Source: SHZI01 sp964371995
Lineage (GTDB): Bacteria > Pseudomonadota > Gammaproteobacteria > Steroidobacterales > GCA-2729495
Direction of reading: 5' to 3'
Assembly (NCBI GenBank): GCA_964371995.1
Contig: CAYJPG010000095.1
Coordinates: 1-11,685, forward strand
DNA length: 11,685 nucleotides
In this document: piece by piece, positions 6,499 to 11,685 of the stretch
Numbering within the stretch: position 1 is the stretch's first letter
Layout of the letters: every line of letters starts with the position of its first letter
Notes under the pieces: generated by a model
Told to the model about the DNA's origin: nothing
What the model saw: the letters and a program-made list of their open reading frames with translations, nothing else
The model's database searches: none
Made by a program: the position numbers and the translations under genes

Positions 6499-7122
6499 AT
6501 GTGTACCGGTCAGCGGGGCCGTCTGACAACCCTGCGCCTGTTGTCCTTGTTCCTGCCGCTGCTGGCCGGCTGTGCCACCCAGCGTGTGGAAGCACCAGTC
6601 AGCGCCGAGTCAGCGGCCGTGCGCCAGGAACGTTTGCTCGGGCTGGCACAGTGGGAAGCGCGTGGTCGCGTCGCCTTCAAGTCTGCGGACAAGGGCGGGC
6701 AGGGCAGCCTGCAGTGGCTGCAAAATGGTGCTGCCGCGCGGATTCACCTCAGTGGACCGTTTGGCGCCGGCGCCTATGAGATCAACTGGATGCCCGGGCA
6801 GATCACCGTCCATTCGCGCGGTGCCGAAGCGGCGCTCGAGTATCTGGGGCCGGATGCAGCGGAGCGATTTCTGGCCGAGCAGGTGGGCTGGTCTTTTCCG
6901 GTGAGCAGCGTGCGCTACTGGCTGCTCGGCCTCGCTGATCCTGCAACACCGGCGGTACAACAGGCAGATGCCGCGGGAAGGCTCCGGGAGCTGCGGCAAT
7001 CCGGTTGGGTCGTGCGTTATGAAGACTATGCACAGGGCGCCGCTACGTGGCTGCCGCACAAGCTGGTGATCGAGCGGGAAGAGGTGCGCGTGCGCTTCGT
7101 GATCGACACGTGGCTGCTCTGA
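6499..7122 (+). CDS. lolB: Outer-membrane lipoprotein LolB
   Basis: LolB accepts lipoproteins from the periplasmic carrier LolA and inserts them in the outer membrane. From the ATG at 6499 it has 207 residues. A lipoprotein signal ends in LLAGC with the lipidated cysteine at C25, and the next residue is Ala, not Asp, which allows outer-membrane targeting. The LolB beta-barrel features follow: WEARGRVAF, SLQW, the loop SGPFGAGAYEI, and VRYWLLGL. E. coli LolB has a protruding Leu in a loop of the type NPLG; here the equivalent appears to be Phe. An alternative TTG start at 6493 overlaps the stop of the TPR gene. ispE, which normally follows, is missing: tRNA-Gln begins only 62 bp downstream. 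Confidence 0.93.
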   Translation: MCTGQRGRLTTLRLLSLFLPLLAGCATQRVEAPVSAESAAVRQERLLGLAQWEARGRVAFKSADKGGQGSLQWLQNGAAARIHLSGPFGAGAYEINWMPGQITVHSRGAEAALEYLGPDAAERFLAEQVGWSFPVSSVRYWLLGLADPATPAVQQADAAGRLRELRQSGWVVRYEDYAQGAATWLPHKLVIEREEVRVRFVIDTWLL

Positions 7123-7183
7123 CCGCTGCCCCTCACCGTCATGAAAGCGTAAGATTGCGCCCCGGCATGCGCCGATGCGATCT

Positions 7184-7258
7184 TGGGGCGTAGCCAAGTG
7201 GTAAGGCAGCGGGTTTTGATCCCGCCATCCGCAGGTTCGAATCCTGCCGCCCCAGCCA
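7184..7258 (+). tRNA. tRNA-Gln (anticodon UUG)
   Basis: This 75-nt tRNA has an encoded CCA end (7256-7258). The acceptor stem pairs TGGGGCG (7184-7190) with CGCCCCA (7248-7254). The anticodon stem GCGGG/CCCGC encloses the loop TTTTGAT with anticodon TTG at 7216-7218. The T-arm contains GGTTCGAATCC. It starts with T and a weak 1-72 type pairing, as in other bacterial tRNA-Gln genes. It lies between lolB and prs, the same place as in Pseudomonas, and is probably processed from their shared transcript. Confidence 0.97.
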
Positions 7259-7283
7259 GCATCAGATGAATACAGAGAGTCCT

Positions 7284-8237
7284 ATGGAACTGCCCAATAT
7301 TGCGATTCTTGCCGGTAATGCCAATCCGGAACTCGCCCAGCGCATTGCCCGCCACCTGAAGCAGCCGCTTGGCCGTGTGCAGGTTGGCAAGTTCAGCGAT
7401 GGCGAAGTGCTGGTCGAGGTATACGAGAACGTACGCGGGCGTGATGTGTTCATCGTGCAGTCCACCTGCCCTCCGGTTAACGACAACCTGATCGAGTTGC
7501 TGGTGCTTGCCGATGCCTGCCGGCGCGCTTCGGCGGCCAGTATCACGGCGGTCATCCCCTATTTCGGATATGCGCGTCAGGATCGTCGCCCGCGTGCTGC
7601 CCGCGTGCCGATCACGGCCAGCATGGTGGCGCGAATGATTTCCGAATCGGGGATCAAGCATGTGCTGACGGTCGACCTGCACGCTGACCAGATACAGGGC
7701 TTTTTTTCCATCCCGGTCGACAATGTCTACTCGTCGCCCGTGCTGCTCGGCGACCTGTGGCGCTGCAAGTACGAGCCGATGGTCATCGTCTCACCCGACG
7801 TCGGCGGCGTGGTTCGCGCCCGGGCAATCGCCAAGCGCATGGACGATGCCGAGCTTGCGATCATCGACAAACGTCGGCCGCGCGCGAATGTGTCCGAGGT
7901 GATGAACATCATCGGTGAGGTTGAGGACAAGGTCTGCGTGCTCATCGATGACATGGTGGATACGGCCGGTACGCTGTGTCATGCCGCCTCGGCTCTAAAG
8001 GATCATGGCGCCAGCCGCGTGGTGGCTTATGTCACCCATGCGGTACTTTCCGGTCCGGCGGTTGACCGGATCGCCAGTTCCGGGCTCGACGAACTGGTGG
8101 TCACCGATACCATTCCGTTGTCGGTACCGGCCATCGCCACGGGCCGTATCCGGCAGCTCAGTGTTGCCGAACTGCTGGCCGAGACCATGCGGCGTATCAG
8201 CCAGGCTGAATCAGTCAGCTCCATGTATCTGGACTGA
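7284..8237 (+). CDS. prs: Ribose-phosphate pyrophosphokinase (PRPP synthetase)
   Basis: Prs converts ribose 5-phosphate and ATP to PRPP, the precursor of purines, pyrimidines, NAD, histidine and tryptophan. From the ATG at 7284 it has 317 residues, matching E. coli Prs. Visible motifs are FSDGE (37-41), the ATP-binding loop region ARQDRRPRAARVPIT (97-111), the catalytic histidine H133 in DLHADQIQGFF, the catalytic-loop lysine K196 in IDKRRPRA, and the PRPP-binding VLIDDMVDTAGTL (219-231). The ATG at 7266 would add six residues; I chose 7284 because AGAGAG precedes it and the N-terminus then aligns with E. coli. It begins 25 nt after tRNA-Gln. Confidence 0.97.
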   Translation: MELPNIAILAGNANPELAQRIARHLKQPLGRVQVGKFSDGEVLVEVYENVRGRDVFIVQSTCPPVNDNLIELLVLADACRRASAASITAVIPYFGYARQDRRPRAARVPITASMVARMISESGIKHVLTVDLHADQIQGFFSIPVDNVYSSPVLLGDLWRCKYEPMVIVSPDVGGVVRARAIAKRMDDAELAIIDKRRPRANVSEVMNIIGEVEDKVCVLIDDMVDTAGTLCHAASALKDHGASRVVAYVTHAVLSGPAVDRIASSGLDELVVTDTIPLSVPAIATGRIRQLSVAELLAETMRRISQAESVSSMYLD

Positions 8238-8240
8238 CCA

Positions 8241-8270
8241 CCGGCTTGCGGGCACTTTCAGTGCCGCCGG
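8241..8270 (+). other. Inverted repeat between prs and rplY
   Basis: GGCACT (8251-8256) pairs with AGTGCC (8260-8265) across a TTC loop, and CCGGC (8241-8245) pairs with GCCGG (8266-8270), leaving a 5-nt bulge on the left side. It begins 3 nt after the prs stop codon. There is no T-run, so it may be a weak end for the prs transcript or a processing stem. It overlaps the region where a -35 element for rplY would lie. Confidence 0.35.
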
Positions 8271-8273
8271 CCG

Positions 8274-8282
8274 TGCTATGAT
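8274..8282 (+). promoter_or_regulatory. Extended -10 promoter for rplY
   Basis: TGC followed by TATGAT (8277-8282) forms an extended -10 element (TGN plus five of six consensus bases). A weak -35 candidate, CTTTCA (8255-8260), lies 16 bp upstream. The transcript would start near 8289, giving a leader of about 70 nt before the rplY ATG. This would let rplY be made separately from prs. Confidence 0.45.
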
Positions 8283-8302
8283 CCGCGCCCCTTCCGTCAC
8301 GG

Positions 8303-8327
8303 CTCCCTGGTCGCAGGGGAGTTTTTT
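8303..8327 (+). terminator. Terminator-like hairpin with T6 in the rplY leader
   Basis: CTCCCTG (8303-8309) pairs with CAGGGGAG (8314-8321), with one bulged G and loop GTCG, followed directly by six T residues (8322-8327). It has the form of an intrinsic terminator but lies upstream of rplY, about 32 nt before its start codon. It could end prs transcripts or act as an attenuator. The left arm (8303-8310) can alternatively pair with CCAGGAG (8345-8351), the rplY ribosome site. An in-frame ATG at 8329 lies 7 nt after GGGGAG, so this arm might instead be a ribosome site for a longer L25; conservation favours the ATG at 8359. Confidence 0.45.
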
Positions 8328-8358
8328 CATGGCGGCGGGTCAACCCAGGAGAATAAAC

Positions 8359-9048
8359 ATGGCACATCAGTTCAATATCGCCGCGGAAAGCCGGCGTGAT
8401 GCAGGGAAAGGTGCGAGCCGCCGCCTGCGTCGCGAAGGCAAGATTCCCGGCATCATGTACGGCGGCGGAGAAGCCCCCGTTGGTATCGCCTTCGACGCAA
8501 ATGCCCTGCACCGGGGCATGGCTGAAGAGGCGTTTCTTTCCAGCATTCTCAACGTCACGCTGGACGGCAAGGCGCTGCAGGCGATCGTCCGTGACTATCA
8601 GCCCCATCCCGCGCGGCGTGCGGTTTTGCACCTTGATCTGCAGCGCGTCGTGGCTACTGAAGAACTGCGTATGACGGTTCCGCTCCACTTCATAAACGAA
8701 GCGCTGTCAAAGGGCGTCAAGCTGGGTGGCGGTTCCGTTTCGCACCTCATGACCGAAATCGAGATCAGCTGTCTGCCGAAGGACCTGCCGGAATATATCG
8801 AGGTCGATATCGAGCCGATGGAGCTTAACGACATGCTGCATCTGCGCGACCTGAACTTGCCGGAAGGCGTCGTGATCCCCGGTTTCGTTGCACATACCGA
8901 CAGCGATCTGCCGGTCGTGCATCTGCATGTCCTGCATGCAGTTGAAGAACCGGTGGCCGAGGCGGCTGCTGCCACGTCCGAAGCGGCTGCAGCGCCTGCA
9001 GCCGGCGCCGAGAAGGCTGGCGAGAAGCCGAAGACAGACAAGAAGTAA
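8359..9048 (+). CDS. rplY: 50S ribosomal protein L25/general stress protein Ctc
   Basis: L25 binds 5S rRNA in the large ribosomal subunit. The 229 residues make it the long CTC/TL5 form, not the roughly 94-residue E. coli form. The N-terminal L25 domain (1 to about 95) shows GKGASRRLRREGKIPGIMYGG (16-36) and the conserved VRDYQPHPARRAVLHLDLQRV. The C-terminal beta domain (about 98-185) has VPLHFINE, CLPKDLPEYIEVDI and LHLRDLNLPEGV. The last 30 or so residues are an Ala/Glu/Lys-rich, probably disordered tail. The start is supported by AGGAG at 8347-8351 with 7-nt spacing. It lies between prs and pth as in Pseudomonas and has its own promoter-like element and structured leader. Confidence 0.96.
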   Translation: MAHQFNIAAESRRDAGKGASRRLRREGKIPGIMYGGGEAPVGIAFDANALHRGMAEEAFLSSILNVTLDGKALQAIVRDYQPHPARRAVLHLDLQRVVATEELRMTVPLHFINEALSKGVKLGGGSVSHLMTEIEISCLPKDLPEYIEVDIEPMELNDMLHLRDLNLPEGVVIPGFVAHTDSDLPVVHLHVLHAVEEPVAEAAAATSEAAAAPAAGAEKAGEKPKTDKK

Positions 9049-9055
9049 GCTGGAT

Positions 9056-9084
9056 GCCGGCGCCCGCGGCTGGGCGCCGGCTTT
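9056..9084 (+). terminator. Strong hairpin after rplY
   Basis: GCCGGCGCCC (9056-9065) and GGGCGCCGGC (9072-9081) form a perfect 10-bp GC-rich stem with a 6-nt loop, 7 nt after the rplY stop codon, followed by TTTCCT. The short T tract suggests partial termination, reducing pth expression relative to rplY. Confidence 0.6.
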
Positions 9085-9111
9085 CCTGCAGTCACCCGGA
9101 GGGATACGCCA

Positions 9112-9714
9112 GTGCTGATCGTGGGGCTTGGTAATCCCGGTCCGAAGCATACCGGCGACCGCCACAACGTCGGCTTCTGGCTGGCGGACCTGCTTGCTGC
9201 TCACATCGGCGCAACATTTTCGACTGCGCAGAAGCTGCAGGGTGAGGAGTGCCGCGGCCTTATTGCCGGCAAGGCAGTGCGCATCGTCAAGCCCTCGACC
9301 TACATGAATCGCAGCGGGCAGTGTGTCCGGCGGGTTCTCGATTATTACAACATCCCGATGGAGCAGCTGCTGGTCTTGCACGATGAACTCGACCTGCCGG
9401 CTGGCAGTGCGCGTCTCAAGCGTGGTGGCGGACACGGTGGACACAATGGCCTGCGCGACATCCTCGCCAGCTGCGGGCCCGACTTCATGCGCTTGCGCAT
9501 CGGCATCGGCCACCCCGGCCACAAGGATCTGGTTACAGACTATGTACTGCATGCCCCGGGCAAGCAGGAGCGCAGTGAGATCGTCGAGGCGCTCAGCGAA
9601 TGCCTGAAGGCCATTGAGCTGCTCACGGCGAGTGGGCCTGAAGCAGCGATGCAGCAGCTGCACTCGGCCCTGCCGCGCAAGAATGGCGGCACCGGGTTCG
9701 GGCCGGCTGGCTGA
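9112..9714 (+). CDS. pth: Peptidyl-tRNA hydrolase
   Basis: Pth frees tRNA from peptidyl-tRNA that has dropped off ribosomes. The 200 residues match the bacterial family. All main catalytic and binding residues are present: N8 in GLGNPG, the catalytic histidine H18 in RHNVGFW, N66 in TYMNRSG, D91 in HDELDLPAG and N112 in GGGHGGHNGLRD. The Tyr usually found in the K-Y-x-x-T-R-H-N stretch is H13, and Thr is replaced by Asp, a minor variation. The GTG start is supported by GGAGG at 9098-9102 with 9-nt spacing. ychF, which usually follows pth, is absent; a DUF4344 gene begins 5 nt after the stop. Confidence 0.96.
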   Translation: MLIVGLGNPGPKHTGDRHNVGFWLADLLAAHIGATFSTAQKLQGEECRGLIAGKAVRIVKPSTYMNRSGQCVRRVLDYYNIPMEQLLVLHDELDLPAGSARLKRGGGHGGHNGLRDILASCGPDFMRLRIGIGHPGHKDLVTDYVLHAPGKQERSEIVEALSECLKAIELLTASGPEAAMQQLHSALPRKNGGTGFGPAG

Positions 9715-9719
9715 CGCGC

Positions 9720-10682
9720 ATGTCCGGGCACCGGGTGATGCACCGTCTCGCATCGTGTACCCGGGCTGCGCTTCTCGCCAGCCTGGCGCTGTTCGCGGCT
9801 GCTGACGCTGCCGATGCGCCTGTCTATCGGGCGCAGGGGCTAGATACCTCAACCGTCAATTTTGTGCTGGGTAATTTCGAATTCGTACTGCTGCACGAGC
9901 TGGCGCATGTGGTGATCGGCGAGCTCAAGGTGCCGGTACTCGGACCAGAAGAAAACGCGGCTGACTATCTCGCCGCAACTGCGTTCCTGAATACCACGCG
10001 TGATGATCCGGTCAGCTACCGGCGCGCCAATACCTGGTTACTGGCCGCTGCCGAAGGGCTCAGGCTTTCGTGGACTGCCGGCACAGCGCGTGTCGGCGAA
10101 CTTCCGTACTGGAACAATCACTCTCTCAACATCCAGCGCTTCTACTCGATCGCCTGCCTGCTCTACGGCAACGATCCCACAGCCTACGCTGACTTGCCGG
10201 CAGCGATTGGCATGCCGGCGTCGCGGGCTGAGGGCTGTGCAGCCGAGTGGCAGAAGGCCGACCAGTCCTTTCACTGGTTGCTGGACAATTTCGGGCGCAA
10301 ACCCGGTGAAGCCGCTGGTCCGGAGATTGCCGTCATCTACGATGTGCCGCAGACCCTGGTTGCGGCAGAGCTGCTGAGCGCCGTGCAGAAAGACGGCATG
10401 CTCGAACGGGTAGCTGGTGCGATGCGCGAGCGGATTATCCTGCCACGGAAAATTGCGCTGCACATGCGTTCCTGTGGTCGTCCGGAGGCGGCATGGCAGC
10501 CTGAACAGCAGGAACTCGTGCTCTGCTTCGAACTCCTGGATGCGCTGTACAAGCTGAGTGGCAGCCGGCAGCCTGGATTCAACCGTTCAGGAAGTATGCA
10601 GTTGCTGCAGTTTCCAGCCGTCGCCGGTACGGATCAGGGAGGCTGTCGCGCGACCGCTGCCGAAATCCATCTCGGGGCCTGA
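9720..10682 (+). CDS. DUF4344 putative zinc metallopeptidase, exported
   Basis: The protein has 320 residues. It has an N-terminal signal peptide (hydrophobic about 16-29, cleavage near ADA at 29-31) and a zincin-like HELAH motif at 59-63 within FEFVLLHELAHVVIGEL. This is followed by VPVLGPEENAADYLA (71-85), whose acidic residues probably complete the metal site. The HSLNIQRFYSIACLLYG stretch and the late CGRPEAAW...LVLCFELLD are also typical of DUF4344. It should act in the periplasm or outside; no substrate is known. It starts 5 nt after pth without a clear ribosome site, so coupling is likely; an ATG at 9738 is an alternative. The family core ends near 10558. The last 40 residues are translated from DNA antisense to the 3' end of the convergent gene and look unconserved. 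Confidence 0.86.
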   Translation: MSGHRVMHRLASCTRAALLASLALFAAADAADAPVYRAQGLDTSTVNFVLGNFEFVLLHELAHVVIGELKVPVLGPEENAADYLAATAFLNTTRDDPVSYRRANTWLLAAAEGLRLSWTAGTARVGELPYWNNHSLNIQRFYSIACLLYGNDPTAYADLPAAIGMPASRAEGCAAEWQKADQSFHWLLDNFGRKPGEAAGPEIAVIYDVPQTLVAAELLSAVQKDGMLERVAGAMRERIILPRKIALHMRSCGRPEAAWQPEQQELVLCFELLDALYKLSGSRQPGFNRSGSMQLLQFPAVAGTDQGGCRATAAEIHLGA

Positions 10683-11537
10683 TTTTGGCAATATATTGAA
10701 AATAAAACTGACGGTTGCGAGATCGCCTTCGACATGAGCGTGCAGTACGGACAGGCGGAAGCGTACTTTGGCGAGATCAGCCAGTTCGCCCTTGAGGTGA
10801 TTGTCGCGGAAGTCCGCCCAGCCCTGGTTGAGATGCTTGCCTTCGATCATCAGAAAGCGCTCGTCAGCCAGCACGAATTTTTCCGGAGCCGCGGCATCGC
10901 CTGAGGTCAGTGCAGCGTGGTAGGCGGTCAGTACTGCAACCACTTCGGCTTCTGCAGGTGACAGCTCGTTCCCGGTCAATGCGACCGGGGTTGCTGCGGC
11001 AGCAGGCGCATGGCCTCCCTCAGCCGGATCTGCTTCAGTATGCGAGTGCTCTGCGCCGGACTCGTGGTCATGCCCTTCAGCGGTGACCTGCGGCAAGGCC
11101 ATGACGCCGAGTCCGTGGCGATAGACGAGATCAGCACCGCGCAGTCCGGTGCCGGTCAGACCGGCCAGGGCAAGGAGCATGACGAGAGCAAAGACCGGGC
11201 CGACACCCCGCCCGCGACGTACGCGCAGGACATTCCAAAGTGCCAGCAGCAAAAACGAGGCGGCTGTGCCAAGCGCCCAGAACTTGTGGTTCTCCATTGC
11301 AAGATGGGCGGCATCATCATGAGTGACTGATCCGGCAGCCTGGAGGCCTGCTGCAACTGTCAGTACGGTCAGGACCGCGCCGAGCCACAGGTTCCAGTTT
11401 GCGGTGGTTTCAATGCCGTGCGCAGAGTGGTTGCGGCCCCTGAAAGCGGAGATGAGAAACAGCAGGGCCGCTATCGTCAACAGGGCAATCGTGAAGTGAA
11501 CGAAAATCGGGTGCCAGTTGGGGACGACTTCAATCAT
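10587..11537 (-). CDS. DUF2231 membrane domain fused to a SnoaL/NTF2-like domain through a His-rich linker
   Basis: This 316-residue protein has two parts. Residues 1 to about 148 are a DUF2231-type membrane domain with four predicted helices (about 11-32, 49-68, 86-104, 113-131). It carries the signature NWHPIFVHFTIALL (7-20) and the closing DLVYRHGLGV (136-145), with H9, H14, H84 and H141 as possible heme or metal ligands. Residues 155-176 are a linker with five His among acidic residues (GHDHESGAEHSH, then GGH), a likely metal-binding stretch. Residues about 193-316 resemble a SnoaL/DUF4440 NTF2-like domain ending in GDGWKLQQLHTS. GAGGA lies 9 nt before the ATG. Its 3' end overlaps the convergent metallopeptidase frame by 96 bp. 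The function is unknown; metal or heme handling at the membrane is a guess. Confidence 0.82.
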   Translation of the reverse strand: MIEVVPNWHPIFVHFTIALLTIAALLFLISAFRGRNHSAHGIETTANWNLWLGAVLTVLTVAAGLQAAGSVTHDDAAHLAMENHKFWALGTAASFLLLALWNVLRVRRGRGVGPVFALVMLLALAGLTGTGLRGADLVYRHGLGVMALPQVTAEGHDHESGAEHSHTEADPAEGGHAPAAAATPVALTGNELSPAEAEVVAVLTAYHAALTSGDAAAPEKFVLADERFLMIEGKHLNQGWADFRDNHLKGELADLAKVRFRLSVLHAHVEGDLATVSFIFNILPKSGPEMDFGSGRATASLIRTGDGWKLQQLHTS

Positions 11538-11685
11538 GTGTGGAGATCCTCAGGGACAAAACGTGGATTTCCAGGCCGCCAGCCCGGCCATAATTTCGGC
11601 AGCGCGGCAGAGCCAGGGCGGAACGGAAGGCCTTCGTGGCATGATCGATATTGGTTGCCATCCTCATACAATGGCAGTCACCCCG
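11538..11685. other. Upstream region of the DUF2231 fusion gene, with a short inverted repeat
   Basis: No gene can be supported in these 148 bp. An inverted repeat TGCCAT (11656-11661) N9 ATGGCA (11671-11676) looks operator-like. A forward frame from ATG at 11641 stays open to the edge for 15 codons, too short to judge. No clear promoter was seen on either strand. Confidence 0.35.

Noticed and set aside
8707..9852. 381-residue reverse frame over rplY and pth
   Set aside because: It is antisense to two well-conserved genes and has no family resemblance.
11641..11685. Possible start of a forward gene at the right edge
   Set aside because: Only 15 codons are visible, with a weak ribosome site, so it cannot be assessed.
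1..11685. CRISPR arrays, insertion sequences, integrases, phage genes
   Set aside because: No regularly spaced repeats, transposase or integrase motifs, or long terminal repeats were seen in any part of the window.

Overview
The window looks like a high-GC gammaproteobacterial chromosome, probably from an environmental or uncultured lineage. The main evidence is the block prfA (reverse) / TPR lipoprotein-neighbour gene - lolB - tRNA-Gln(UUG) - prs - rplY - pth, which follows the well-known Pseudomonas-type order (prfA-hemA / TPR - lolB - ispE - tRNA-Gln - prs - rplY - pth - ychF). LolB is itself typical of beta- and gammaproteobacteria. Three expected members are missing from their usual places: hemA, ispE and ychF. 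prmC, a frequent partner of prfA, is also not next to it.

Left part (1-2639, all forward). Positions 1-418 hold no convincing gene. They do hold a perfect CRP-type palindrome (215-230) and a near-consensus sigma-54 -24/-12 promoter (286-301). Both point to a tiny secreted protein (419-709) that ends in a VPEID-CTERM tripartite sorting signal, making it a predicted exosortase substrate. After a hairpin comes a three-gene set: a PNPOx-like split-barrel protein, a cytochrome b561 that seems to have kept only one pair of heme-ligating histidines, and a membrane-anchored monoheme cytochrome c. Together they look like a small electron-transfer module.

Middle part (2649-4785, reverse). prfA (release factor 1) is followed almost directly by cysK (cysteine synthase). 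The cytochrome c and cysK stop codons face each other 9 bp apart inside one imperfect hairpin. prfA and the TPR gene start back to back with at most 19 bp between them.

Right-middle part (4805-10682, forward). The TPR protein and LolB (outer-membrane lipoprotein insertion) are followed by tRNA-Gln, Prs (PRPP synthesis), ribosomal protein L25/CTC with a structured leader, and Pth (peptidyl-tRNA hydrolysis). Directly after pth lies a DUF4344 putative metallopeptidase with an HELAH motif. Its reading frame runs 96 bp into the convergent gene that follows.

Right end (10587-11537, reverse). This is a fusion protein: a four-helix DUF2231 membrane domain, a His-rich linker and a SnoaL/NTF2-like domain. 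The last 148 bp carry its upstream region.

Most genes are housekeeping. The parts that deserve attention are the sigma-54/CRP-type control region with its VPEID-CTERM gene, the PNPOx-b561-cytochrome c set, the rplY leader and the DUF2231-SnoaL fusion.
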